Assembly: GCF_000002425.4 (NCBI RefSeq)
Contig: NC_037270.1
Location: forward strand, 2,889,680-2,953,679
Origin: Physcomitrium patens
Taxonomy: Eukaryota; Streptophyta; Bryopsida; Funariales; Funariaceae
Direction of reading: 5' to 3'
DNA: 64,000 nucleotides
Part shown: positions 10,006-19,812 of the stretch, piece after piece
Layout: each line of letters begins with the position of its first letter
How positions within the stretch are numbered: position 1 is the first letter of the stretch
The notes under the pieces: model-generated
Told to the model about the DNA's origin: nothing
Seen by the model: the letters and a program-made list of their open reading frames with translations, nothing else
Database searches by the model: none
Position numbers and translations under genes: made by a program

Positions 10006-10353
10006 TCAATACCAACGCAAGAAAATGAAAATCTGTCGCATCACATCCGCTATGAATTCCAATTGTTGTTCGTGAGGCAAATGATTCATCGGCCCTTGGA
10101 GCCAACGGTAGTGACCAACACCTTCAACCTCTGACCAAGCGTGGACTTCTGTGTCTTCATTGTGAAACTGTCCTCCAAACACACCTTCTGGCTGACCGTC
10201 GTAGGCAGGCTCGACCTCAAATACAATTACTAGCGATCTGTTGCTCGGTATCCTCCGACGTCGTCGTGGTGCACGCGGTTCTTCATCTCGCGGTCGTCTT
10301 CGTGAGCTAGTCGCTTGAGATGACATAACAAGTGTAGTATCTTGACTATCCAT
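10006..10353 (-). CDS. ORF3, conserved accessory protein of the element A-D family
   Basis: A 115-residue ORF lies between the pol stop (10481) and the polypurine tract, on the coding strand of element C. I do not recognise the family. Residues 17-38 are strongly basic (SSRRR, then APRRRRR), like a nuclear-localisation or nucleic-acid-binding tail. Residues 39-93 form a conserved core with VIVFEVEPAYDG, GVFGGQFH, AWSEVEG and HYRWLQGPMNHL. Residues 97-114 look helical. No signal peptide or membrane segment is visible, so it is not an envelope protein. Broken homologues at the same place in A (about 1620-1840), B (about 2490-2750) and D (about 28060-28310) keep the pattern and a stop at nearly the same point. 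A role in RNA handling, nuclear import or countering silencing is only a guess. Confidence 0.75.
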   Translation of the reverse strand: MDSQDTTLVMSSQATSSRRRPRDEEPRAPRRRRRIPSNRSLVIVFEVEPAYDGQPEGVFGGQFHNEDTEVHAWSEVEGVGHYRWLQGPMNHLPHEQQLEFIADVMRQIFIFLRWY

Positions 10354-10480
10354 GTCTAAAGGCTAAAATGATGAGAGCAAACTATAGTTGCTAACAAAGT
10401 TCTACACTATCGAACTATGGGTTTTGGAGGTGCCCCTCCTCCCTTTTTATGCTACTTGATGAGCAAGCTTCAGCAAGAAG

Positions 10481-12103
10481 CTATTGTTGAATCGGCTTAG
10501 GTTTATGAGGATATCGTTGATGAAATTCTTGTACCTTTTTTGGCGCATTGGCAAGATTTTCGGCACGCTCCCACGTTTGTTCATTGATGTCGTATCCACT
10601 CCAATGCACTAAATACTCCAATTTTCTTCTATTACGCCGTGAATCTAGTACCTTTTCCACCTCGTATTCCTCATGGTTTTCAATTTCGATACTTGGTGGC
10701 GGACTTTGTATTCTTTGGGGAAAAGCTGACTCTCGATAAGGTTCCAACAAAGACACGTGAAAGACTGGATGTACCTTCATAGTAGCTGGTAACTCCAGAC
10801 AATATGCCACCGGATTGATCTGCTTCCCGATAACAAATGGCCCTAATCTCCGATAGTCCAATTTGTCACATGGCCACTTGGTCTTGATATTCCGTCGAAG
10901 AAGCCATACTTTACTTCCAACTTTAAAAGTAGGCGCCTCATTTTGATATTTATCTGCAGATGCCTTGTAACTCTCTTGGGCAGATTGCAATTGAAGCTTC
11001 AACGTCGCTTGAAGCTCCGATAGTTGCTTCACAAATCGTTCAGCTGCTGGGTTATTATTTGTTGAAGAACTCAATAAATCGAGCTTGGGGTGGTATCCGT
11101 AGTTGGAGAAGAATGGTGTTTGTTGAGTTGACGCATGAAGAGTGTTGTTGTATGCGAACTCAGCAAGCGGTAGATATGCAATCCAATCATCTTGTTGATA
11201 GTTGATGGTGCATCGTAAATATTGCTCCAAAACTTGATTCACCCGTTCCGTTTGACCGTCAGTTTGAGGATGAAAAGCCGAAGAGAGCTTAATATCCACC
11301 TTCAATATCTCAAAGAGGGACCTCCAAAACTTGGATACAAACTGAGTACCTCGATCCGACACGATATCATCTGGTAGGCCATGATAACGATATATGTTAT
11401 CAAGAAAGAGTCTTGCGGTGTCTTCACTTGACGATGTTTTCTTGCAAGGCACGAAATGCACCATCTTTGTAAATCGATCCACCACAACAAAGATGCTGTC
11501 AAATGAATTCGATGGCGGTAGGTCCGTAATGAAGTCCATAGAAACTGAAGACCATGGTCGGTGCGGAATAGGCAATGGCTGGAGAAGTCCATATGGACGA
11601 TGTCGAGGGATCTTGGATCTTGAACAAATATCACAAGAAAGGACAAATTCCTTCACATCCTTCCACATTTGGGGCCACCAAAAATCTCGTGAAATGAGCT
11701 CCAAAGTCTTGTTGAATCCAAAATGTCCCGCAGCTGGAAAGTCGTGGCAAGATTGAAGTACTCGGAGTCGAGTTGATCCTTTTGGGATATACAACCGCTC
11801 CTCAAAATACAGAAGATCTCCCTCTACCTTAAACTTGTCATTATCGACACGTTGTTTGATGTCAAGAGCTATAGAATCCTCAATGGTCGCAGTACGTACT
11901 TCGCTGAGGAAGCCGTCATCGATAGTTGCAACAGTAGCAAAAATCCTGAATTTTTCTGGTTTCAACAATGTTGTACATTGTTGATCAAATGCTGCTTCTC
12001 CAGCCTTTGGCGCAAGATGCGATCTCCTCGATAATGCGTCAGATAATCCTTGCTGTTTTCCAAGACGGTAGGTGATAATAAAGTCAAATCGTGATAGAGA
12101 CAT
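10481..12103 (-). CDS. Element C pol, downstream part: integrase and chromodomain
   Basis: 540 codons continue the pol frame after the UGA at 12110-12112. The first 30 residues are the RNase H tail (DFIITYRLGKQQGLSDALSRR). The integrase zinc-binding domain follows (CHDFPAAGHFG, then CDICSRSK, about residues 118-160). The DDE core has MDFITDLP, SDRGTQF and DGQTERVNQVLEQY. The C-terminal part has KVHPVFHVSLLEPYR and then a chromodomain, EVEKVLDSRRN...LEYLVHWSGYDINEQTWE (about 470-525), which marks the chromovirus clade and is thought to guide insertion to marked chromatin. The annotated M lies two codons after the UGA. In the ancestral element this was one polyprotein with the upstream ORF. Confidence 0.92.
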   Translation of the reverse strand: MSLSRFDFIITYRLGKQQGLSDALSRRSHLAPKAGEAAFDQQCTTLLKPEKFRIFATVATIDDGFLSEVRTATIEDSIALDIKQRVDNDKFKVEGDLLYFEERLYIPKGSTRLRVLQSCHDFPAAGHFGFNKTLELISRDFWWPQMWKDVKEFVLSCDICSRSKIPRHRPYGLLQPLPIPHRPWSSVSMDFITDLPPSNSFDSIFVVVDRFTKMVHFVPCKKTSSSEDTARLFLDNIYRYHGLPDDIVSDRGTQFVSKFWRSLFEILKVDIKLSSAFHPQTDGQTERVNQVLEQYLRCTINYQQDDWIAYLPLAEFAYNNTLHASTQQTPFFSNYGYHPKLDLLSSSTNNNPAAERFVKQLSELQATLKLQLQSAQESYKASADKYQNEAPTFKVGSKVWLLRRNIKTKWPCDKLDYRRLGPFVIGKQINPVAYCLELPATMKVHPVFHVSLLEPYRESAFPQRIQSPPPSIEIENHEEYEVEKVLDSRRNRRKLEYLVHWSGYDINEQTWERAENLANAPKKVQEFHQRYPHKPKPIQQ

Positions 12104-12109
12104 ATTCCA

Positions 12110-13951
12110 TCAAGCTTGACGATGATTCAAAATTCGAGCTGCTATGAAGTACTCCAAATTCTTGTGGTCCGTATAAACAGTCACTGGATGTGCAGCTCCT
12201 TCGAGGAAGTGACGCCACTCTTGGAAGGCATCCACTATAGCAAGCAGCTCTTTGTCGTGGATCTCGTAGTTGATCTCAGCAGCAGAGAACTTTCGAGAAT
12301 AGAACGCAACTGGGTGAAGCTTCTTGTCTATGCCCATCTGTGAAAGCACAGCTCCCAAAGCAAAATCTGAAGCATCGGTCTCTAAATAGAAAGCCTTTGC
12401 AAAGTCAGGGTGTACCAAGATTGGAGCCATAGTGAATGCCGTCTTGAGATCTTGAAATGCTTTTGCTGCTTGTGATCCCCATTCGAGCTTGTCTTTGCTT
12501 GTTAGACGCGTGAGTGGTGCAGCAACTTGAGAATAATTCTTGATGAAGATCCGATAGAAGTTAGCAAATCCAAGAAAACACTGAACATCTCTAACCGTCT
12601 TCGGAACTTTCCAAGATATAATTGCTTCTACCTTTTTTGGATCCATCTTCAAGCCCTCTGTAGTCGCAATGAAGCCCAAAAATTCCATTTCATTCTGGTG
12701 AAATTGACACTTCTCCAACTTGGCGTAGAGTCCTCGTTCGCGTAGTTTTTCAAGAACCAAATAAACGTGCTTCTCATGTTCTTCTTCATTGTTGGAAAAT
12801 ATCAAAATATCATTCAGATAGATGACAACAAAGTCATCGAGGTACTCCCGAAAGATGTCGTTCATCATATGCTGAAAGATCGCTGGAGCATTGGTAAGAC
12901 CAAAAGGCATGACATTGTACTCAAAATGGCCATACCTTGTACGAAAGGCTGTCTTCCATTCATCTCCTTCTTTGATTCGCACAAGGTTGTAGGCTCTTCT
13001 TAAATCAATCTTTGTAAAAATTCTTGCACGTCCAAGTTGATCTAAGAGGCCGGAGATCAAAGGTAAGGGATAGCGATTTTTCTTGGTCACCTTGTTGAGT
13101 CCTCGGTAGTCCACGCACATCCGCAGTGAGCCATCCTTTTTCTTCACGAATAGGATTGGTGCTCCAGCTGGCGACTTTGAATGTCGAATAAAATTCTTGG
13201 CTAGATTCTCATCGATGTACTTCCGTAATTCTGCCAACTCTGTCTGTGATAGGTTGTATATTGGACCAAAAGGTGGTTGCGCTCCTTCCTCTAAGTCTAT
13301 GGCGCAATCATATGGTCGATGTTCCGACAGTATATCGGCGTTCTTCTTCTGAAACACGTCTTCAAAATCCCTATATTGCTCTAGTATATTCGATGTTGAG
13401 ATATTCTCGCCGCTAGTTGGAGCTGCATAAATGACAAATGGTGTGCCTTCCTTGGACGATCTTAGGAACGCTCTCGCTCCAATAAACATGGATTTCTTCA
13501 TGTAGGTTCTACCAACAGGTTTATTATTATTTTTTTCAGGAAATGTTATCCTTCGTAGCCTCCAATCAATGGACGGATTATGATCTTCTAACCAAGAAAG
13601 ACCAAGGATAACAGGGCTTGATGGAGTTCTAATAATATTAAAAATAACGTGACTACTATGGTCCTTAAACACCACTTCTATAGGTTCTGATTCATGGGTA
13701 ACGTTGCCTGACAATAAGGGTCGTCCATCTATCACCTCTACGTGAACAGGTTTGGACTTCTGTACTAAACGGATCTTGTGGCGTTTAGCAAACTCTTCAT
13801 CTAAAAAATAAGTAGATGCCCCCGAATCCAATAAAGCTAAAGTTTTTTGTTTTTGAGGGCCTAAAAACAAAGGAATTGTAAAACAACGGGCAAGTTGGAC
13901 AGAGAAGGAGGAACCTGATTGTTGTCGTGATATTAGATTGTCCAGCCGCAC
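12110..13951 (-). CDS. Element C pol, upstream part: protease, RT, RNase H
   Basis: 613 codons ending in a UGA at 12110-12112. Order: aspartic protease (LALLDSGASTYFLDEE, catalytic D-S-G, and VILGLSWL), reverse transcriptase (APILFVKKKDGSLRMCVDYRG, NRYPLPLISGLLDQL, TKIDLRRAYN, MPFGLTNAPA), then RNase H (YLETDASDFALGAVLS, HDKELLAIVDAFQEW, YTDHKNLEYF). Two defects are visible. The catalytic YxDD box reads VIYLNDILIF, so the first metal-binding Asp is Asn; B keeps YLDD. The UGA sits at the end of RNase H, in phase with the integrase ORF, where a CGA to TGA change would explain it. Pol lies in the -1 frame relative to gag and needs no ATG of its own. Confidence 0.93.
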   Translation of the reverse strand: MRLDNLISRQQSGSSFSVQLARCFTIPLFLGPQKQKTLALLDSGASTYFLDEEFAKRHKIRLVQKSKPVHVEVIDGRPLLSGNVTHESEPIEVVFKDHSSHVIFNIIRTPSSPVILGLSWLEDHNPSIDWRLRRITFPEKNNNKPVGRTYMKKSMFIGARAFLRSSKEGTPFVIYAAPTSGENISTSNILEQYRDFEDVFQKKNADILSEHRPYDCAIDLEEGAQPPFGPIYNLSQTELAELRKYIDENLAKNFIRHSKSPAGAPILFVKKKDGSLRMCVDYRGLNKVTKKNRYPLPLISGLLDQLGRARIFTKIDLRRAYNLVRIKEGDEWKTAFRTRYGHFEYNVMPFGLTNAPAIFQHMMNDIFREYLDDFVVIYLNDILIFSNNEEEHEKHVYLVLEKLRERGLYAKLEKCQFHQNEMEFLGFIATTEGLKMDPKKVEAIISWKVPKTVRDVQCFLGFANFYRIFIKNYSQVAAPLTRLTSKDKLEWGSQAAKAFQDLKTAFTMAPILVHPDFAKAFYLETDASDFALGAVLSQMGIDKKLHPVAFYSRKFSAAEINYEIHDKELLAIVDAFQEWRHFLEGAAHPVTVYTDHKNLEYFIAARILNHRQA

Positions 13952-13956
13952 GGTTC

Positions 13957-14958
13957 CTACTGTGGCTGGGTGTCGTCGTTTTCCGGAATCATCGCACTTC
14001 TAGTCTTGACAGGGTGCCAATTTTGCTTCTTTGGGCAATTTCCAACCTTGTGACCTTCTTCTCTACAGTACAAACATAACCCTTCCTCCATACGCCGTTT
14101 CTTCTCTGTTGGAGTAAGAGATCGGACACGCGCCGTGTCGATTTGCATGTCTGTTGCCTCCGAATGTGAGTTTAAGCTATTTGCAGACATAGTCACGTCG
14201 TAACGAGTCATTTGGTGTCTTGGACGTTGGTCTTGGCGACGCTGGAATAGGCGGTTGTCACACTTTACAGCTTGGCTAATAGCTTCGTTGAGCGTTTGAG
14301 GATCAGGAAGAGATAACAGCAAGTCCTTCACATCATCCTTCAAGCCCCAATAAAACTGACTCACCAACGCCTCTTCACCCCAATTAATGTCACTTGCCAA
14401 TTGTCTGAAATCCGAGGCATAGACTGATGCAGAGCGTGTTCCTTGTCTTAGCGATCGGATCTTTGTTGTAGCCCATCGAACTTTATCATGCTCGCCAAAT
14501 ACTTCTGCAAACGCCTCCAAGAACGTTTCAAAGTTGCTCAGGATTGGCGATCGCTTCTCAAACAAGGGAGTAAACCAAGACAGAGCTTGTGCTGTAAGCA
14601 AGGTTCTAACAAGCCCAACACGCGCTTCCTCCGTCGGATAACGTTCGGGCTGTAAAATTGTTATCAACCTGATTTGGTTGACAAAACCTCGAAACTTTGA
14701 ACGAGTTCCATCAAACTTATCCGGAAGACTAACTCGAGGCTCCTTTCGTTGTAGGACTACTCGATCTTGTTGAAATGGAGGTAGAACTGCTTCTTTTGGC
14801 GCAGAAGTTTGAGGCTGATATGCTTTAGATGGCGCTATCCAAGATGCTCCATTGTTATAGAGTCCTACCATGACTCCTTCGATCTCTGTTGTCCTATGTG
14901 ACAACGAGGCAAGAGCATTTATGATGGCGTCTAGTTTGGATTCCAAACTTTCAGCCAT
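13957..14958 (-). CDS. Element C gag
   Basis: 333-codon capsid/nucleocapsid polyprotein. The N-terminal 30 residues are a short helical segment. The retrotransposon gag domain spans about residues 75-230 (PDKFDGTRSKFRGFVNQ, LSWFTPLFE, FGEHDKVRWATTKIRSLRQG, VSQFYWGLKDDVKDLLL). A CCHC zinc knuckle, CLYCREEGHKVGNC, lies near residue 297. It assembles virus-like particles and binds the element RNA. The start at 14956-14958 is the first ATG after the leader. The stop is UAG; the pol frame (-1) is open for about 45 bases upstream of it, so ribosomal frameshifting is the likely link to pol. The ORF is intact. Confidence 0.93.
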   Translation of the reverse strand: MAESLESKLDAIINALASLSHRTTEIEGVMVGLYNNGASWIAPSKAYQPQTSAPKEAVLPPFQQDRVVLQRKEPRVSLPDKFDGTRSKFRGFVNQIRLITILQPERYPTEEARVGLVRTLLTAQALSWFTPLFEKRSPILSNFETFLEAFAEVFGEHDKVRWATTKIRSLRQGTRSASVYASDFRQLASDINWGEEALVSQFYWGLKDDVKDLLLSLPDPQTLNEAISQAVKCDNRLFQRRQDQRPRHQMTRYDVTMSANSLNSHSEATDMQIDTARVRSLTPTEKKRRMEEGLCLYCREEGHKVGNCPKKQNWHPVKTRSAMIPENDDTQPQ

Positions 14959-15227
14959 TTTAACGTCTTAACCTTCGGCTAACCTTCAGAAAGAAGAAAA
15001 AAGAGTTTTGACAAGAGGACAATATTGGTTCACAGGAGAGTACTCCGCAACCTCTAAAACGCCTTAAGACTCCAAGATGAGGGGTAATCCACTCTCTCCA
15101 AGAAGAATAAGGCTCTAATATTGAGAAAGAAGAGATATCAGTTTAGAGGAGGGTAATCCGCAACCTCTAAAAACACTAGCATACCTTCAAGAAGAGGGGT
15201 AATCCACTCTCTAACAAGAAGGAACTA
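14959..15227 (-). other. Element C 5' leader with tandem duplicated motif
   Basis: 269 bases between the primer site and gag hold two imperfect copies, about 110 bases apart, of a unit made of a CCGCAACCTCTAAAA block and a GAGGGGTAATCCACTCTC block (about 15047-15123 and 15153-15235). The second copy runs into the primer site and the first ends in GGCTCTAATATTG, a decayed look-alike of it. GAG...CTC arms flanking GTAATCC can pair as short hairpins. The same GTAATCC-type motifs occur in the leaders of B (about 8600-8680), A and D. Confidence 0.7.
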
Positions 15228-15239
15228 GCTCTGATACCA
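15228..15239 (-). other. Element C primer-binding site, tRNA-iMet type
   Basis: The minus strand reads TGGTATCAGAGC, the classic complement of the 3' end of plant initiator methionine tRNA. It lies one base inside the 5' LTR as defined by the TG at 15241. Confidence 0.93.
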
Positions 15240-15240
15240 G

Positions 15241-15660
15241 TGAATACAAAATACAGACAAGAAAACTAGACAAGAAGTTCAAGAAGAACTGGATTAATCA
15301 GATGAGTACAAGAACAACACTAGAAAGGTGAGCTAGAACTCCAAGAGATGTGTTGTCGAGACTGAAGAACCCTTCAGCCTCGACTCCTATATATACTACT
15401 GAATAGGAAGCTTCTCGAGCTACTTCCGCTAACTAAGACGCTTCTCCAACAACTTCTACTAATTAGAAAACTTCTCGAGCAACTTCCTAGAATCTATCAG
15501 AATATTCTAGAACCTTCTAAGAATATTATAGAACCTTCTAAGAGAATCTTTAGGGAATATTCTAAGAATCTTCTAGAACCTTCTAAAGGAATCTTTAGAG
15601 AATCTTTAGAGAATATTCTAGAAGAATATTCGAAGAATCTTCTAATGTATGTCCATGACA
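15241..15660 (-). repeat. Element C 5' LTR
   Basis: 420-bp partner of 9510-9955. It has two instead of three 21-bp GAA/TTC modules (15500-15517 and 15521-15538; one TTC box is changed to TTA). TATA box at about 15386-15395, inverted repeat at 15355-15384. The inner edge reads GTATTCA followed by C and the primer site, whereas the 3' LTR edge reads GTATCCGTGACA, so the two U5 ends do not match in their last bases. Confidence 0.93.
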
Positions 15661-18600
15661 ATGTTATTAATAAAAAGCTTTTACATTCTTTGTTGTATTT
15701 GTAAGATTCTTTGTTGGCTCTAATATGTATTTATTATTATTATATCTACACAAAAAATAGAGCTATGATAAGAGAGATCCAAAAAATTTGTAGGAAAGAA
15801 GTCACTAAAATTTTTAGGCAATAAGTTTCAAGATTGATATAGAATTTTTTATATTTTTTATTATATTTTTTTTTTTGTATTAAAATTTAGAAGAAAATAA
15901 TATCTTATTGTTAAATTTTCAACAAGCCTAAGCATATAAGAAATAAAGCTATGATATAGGAGATCTAAATTAATTTAAAGAGAAGGATATTAAAGGTTGT
16001 AGCTATAGCAAGCTGCCAACTTTTTCATTTGTTTGGCTCTCAATTTCTTTAAAATTTATTTATTGACTTTGATATTTTAAAATTTATAGCTTAAAATAAG
16101 CTTAATGAATTAAGCTTTATTTAGATTGAATTAATAATAATTAATTTATAGATATTTTAATGAAAAGAGGTTTAGATTTGAAATTAGAACTAGATTTTAG
16201 ATACATTTTGGCATAAGAAATATATTAATTTAAAATTTATACTCAATTTTTGGGCTACCTTTTTTATTTGAATTCATTTGGATAATATTGTACTTCTTAC
16301 AATCCCAATACTATCAAGGACCTTGTATTCTCCTAAGAAAGCTTGTCTTCTTGATAGAATTGCTTGAAATCTAAGACTTTATCTATCTTAAATTCTTAAT
16401 TATCACCCACTTTTATAGGATGTGATGACATTTGTCTTCTTAAAATATCCACTGTATTATATGGTTCAAGAAGAAATATATAAAATATAGAATGGATCTT
16501 TATAAACTTTGATAGATGTAATTAATAAGCAATTAGATTGACTTGTTTACATATAAAAAATGGTTCAAATCTATAATAATCCAACTTATCTCAAAGACAA
16601 ATAACCTTTATGTTATGATAAAATAATCATATTATATTACGAATGTTGAATTGAGATTTTTCCTTATAATAGATATTTGTATTGATCTTTTTTTATTTTT
16701 TAACTTTTTTAAATGCACCTTCATTGTTACATATAGCACTAACAAATAATTTACCAAATCTTTTGTCATAGGATTATCAACTTTTAAAAAGTCAAAAGTA
16801 TTAAATTATAGATAATAATCATAATTAGTAAAAAAATATATTTGATGAATAGAAGAATATATCATATTATTATAAAAAAAACTATACCAATGGCAAAAGA
16901 ATTTTCCAATCATCTTGTTGAAAATTGATAATATATCTCAAATATTTCTCTAAAATTTAATTTACATGCTTTGTTTTTCTATCAATTTAAAGATATAAAG
17001 CCAAGATAGTTTTATATCTACTTTAAAAATCTTGAAAAGAATCTTTTAAAATCTTGATACAAATTGAATCCTTCTATTTGATATAATATTCTTAGGCAAT
17101 TCATAGTAACAATAGATGTTGGCAAAGCAAAGATTAGTTGTATCTTTACCTGTAATAGATTTTATACATAATACAAAATATGTCATTTTGAACAAATATC
17201 ACATGACTATACAAAAACTTTGACTGCCTTTTATATTTGAGACCACTAAAAATCTTCAGATATTAGCTCCAAAATCTTGTTGTATCTAAAATTTTCTATT
17301 ATTGAGAATAATAAAAATTTTGAAAAATACATAATCGTGCTTTATCTTCTATAATAAATAAGTGATCCTTAAAATAAAATAGATTATTTTTGAATTCAAA
17401 CTTAGAAGTATCATGAAATTTTGAAGATTTTTTTTTAATATCATAAACAAAAATATTAGAAGATATACTTGATTGAATTTGCTTTAAAAAAATTCATTAA
17501 AAATTAATGTTAATTTCATTGCTTAAAGTTGAAATTGATGTAATTTTAAGAAAATTATCCATTGTTGATGAAAAGCCACATCTCCTTCTTTTTATGTAAG
17601 ATAAGAATATCTAGAAGGAGCATCTAACAAATCTTATTGTTTTTTTAGCCAATAATAATCTTGAATTTGAATCTTTAAAAAGACATGCTTCAATAAGCTT
17701 AGCAAAAATTCAAAATACATGGTGACATCAGATACTAAAGGTTTTTGTGATCCATATACATAGTAACTAGATTAGAAGTGTCTTTTGATAATAGTGTCAT
17801 TCTTGAATTGAATCTGCAATTACAAGAAGTTCTTTGTTATGGATCTTATAGTTGATCTTAGGTCCTAAAGTATTTCTTAAATGAAAAACTATTAGGTGAA
17901 TTTTATCATCTATTTTTATTTGTGATGATATGGCACCTAAAACAAAATCCAATATCTTTGTTTGTATAAAAAATGGCTTAGAAAAAGTGACACAATACAA
18001 AATTGGTGCAAAAACAAAGGTTATCTTTAAAACTTTAAATACTAATTTTACTTGATTCTACTAATTTCTATCATTACAAGTCAAACTTATAAATAGAGCT
18101 ATAACTTGAGAAAATTTCTTAATGAAGATTTGATAGTAGTTGATAAATTATAAAAAATATTAGATATTTCTTATCATTTTTGAGATTTTCTAATCTATAA
18201 TGGTTTGAATTTTTTTAGAATTTATCATAAGTCCATTAGTTGAAATGATGTATCATAAGAAGATAACTTAGGTAGTGTAAAATACATACTTTCTTATCTT
18301 GGCATAAGGTCATAAATCTCTTAGTTTTGTAATACACAAGAAACATAAAATTTAAAATATTCTAATAGAAGATTCTAAAAATACTTCTAAAATATTCTTG
18401 AAGATCAATTGAGTAATCATAGAGATAATATTTTTAAAAAATATCTTTAAAATCTTGATATTGACTTAAAATGATATTTGAAGTCTTTTTACCATTAGAA
18501 ATAGGTGTAGCATAAATAATATATGATAATTAACTTACATCTATAAATAAGAATTTTATTTCTTTAGGATTATGACTTTTTATTTAATTAACAATACTCT

Positions 18601-19537
18601 TAGTTTTATTTTCAAAAAAATCAAAACTACAAGAAATATAATTAATTTATAGATTATATTTTTTAGCCATAATAAACTTAAAGTGACTAGATTAGAAGAA
18701 GATCTAATTATATTAAATATTATAAAGCTGCTATAATTATTAATAGTTATTTCTATAAGAAGGATATTATGAATAATATTTCTAAAAGATAATAAATAAT
18801 ATAATTTTATAGATTGATTGCCTTATTAAAAAATACAAATCTTATTTATTGCAATACAAATTACATCATGTTTTCTATATATAGATCAAAGTTCTACTAA
18901 AAAGGCCTCTAAATTATCTAATATTGGATTATATTGCTTAAAAAAAGATAAAAACTATGATAATGCAAAACTTTAAGGTAGTATTATAATAACCATGACT
19001 TGTGATCTTGAAGTTGAATGGCTTTGAGATTAAAGTTCAATTGTCAATTGTACTCGATTAATAAATCCTTGAAACTTCAAATTCATGTCATTAAACTTCT
19101 CAAGCAAAGTAATTCTTGGTTTTCTAGTGTTTGAATAGCGTTCAATAATAGGAGGGATAATATAATTTAGTGTAGATATTGAAGCAGCTCCAATCATCTC
19201 AATATCTTCACTTTTTGCCAATCTTATTGCTCTTTCTAGTAGTAAATTGACTTGATGCATTGCAAGCATTAACTCCTTCAATTTTTCTTACATTTGGGCC
19301 ATTACATTCTTTATTTAAATAAGCTTTGCTATGATTATATAGTAGAAAAGAAAATATCTAATATTTCTTAAAATAAATAGAAAAGAGGATTAGGTAACAA
19401 AAAAAATCTAAAAATAATATCAATTTAAAAGAAGATAATTTTTAACTTCTAATACTCTTATGTCTTATCAAGAAAAAAAAAATAACTCTTAATCAAAAAA
19501 AAATAAAGCTTTGATATTATAAGTATATTCTTATTAA
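15661..19537 (-). pseudogene. Element A internal region, remaining gag-pol relic
   Basis: After C, element A continues with heavily decayed minus-strand pol and gag. Recognisable by alignment to C and B: integrase C-terminus/chromodomain region (about 16260-16720), integrase core (about 16850-17200), zinc-binding region (about 17230-17500), RNase H at 17797-18000 (FALGAISSQIKIDDKIH-like, HNKELLVIADSIQE), RT fragments (18110-18340), a deletion of the upstream RT near 18345-18400, protease traces (18400-18820), and gag at 19030-19281 (RKPRITLLEKFNDMNLKFQGFINRVQ). A degraded primer site lies at about 19508-19520. Nothing is translatable. Confidence 0.8.
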
Positions 19538-19812
19538 TTTTTCAAGAATAAGAACTCAATGAATGTAAATAAACAAGTGAGAATTTTTTCAAATGAAAAT
19601 GATAAAATAAAAAATTAAAAATATATATATATATATCTTAAAAAAAATTAAATGGCTATTGCCAAAAGAAAAAAAAACTTGAAAATTTTGAAATTAGAAA
19701 AGAAACAATAAAGAAAGAGGCAAGAGTGAAGAAGGCTTTACTCTTGTTTCTATATATACTATCTACTTAGAAGCTACATGGCAATGTTCTATAAGATCTT
19801 TGATACATTTTT
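19538..19812 (-). repeat. Element A 5' LTR, inner half
   Basis: Aligned with the B LTR from its inner edge to the CTTTGATACAT point, where the homology stops abruptly. It resumes at 21785. The TATA-side inverted repeat is here (CAAGAGTGAAG, 19721-19731, with CTTTACTCTTG, 19736-19746; one mismatch). Confidence 0.75.

Larger units (their letters stand above)
9510..15660 (-). mobile_element. Element C, near-intact Ty3/gypsy chromovirus
   Basis: This is a full LTR retrotransposon of 6.15 kb inserted in element A, with target duplication ATGTT at 9505-9509 and 15661-15665. Minus-strand order: 5' LTR, Met-tRNA primer site, leader, gag, pol (protease, RT, RNase H, integrase, chromodomain), ORF3, polypurine tract, 3' LTR. 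The LTRs differ by about eight substitutions, one 21-bp indel and their U5 edges, so the insertion is recent relative to A and B. The coding DNA is far less AT-rich than its surroundings. It is not autonomous now: pol has an internal UGA and the RT catalytic motif is YLND. Confidence 0.95.

Noticed and set aside
10006..10353. ORF3 of element C as an envelope gene, given its position after pol
   Set aside because: No signal peptide, membrane segment or cysteine pattern; it is short, basic at the N-terminus and conserved in elements that look like ordinary chromoviruses.
10548..13003. Several plus-strand frames (for example 10960-11205, 11394-11756, 12527-12745)
   Set aside because: They are antisense shadows of element C pol, which has full domain support on the minus strand.
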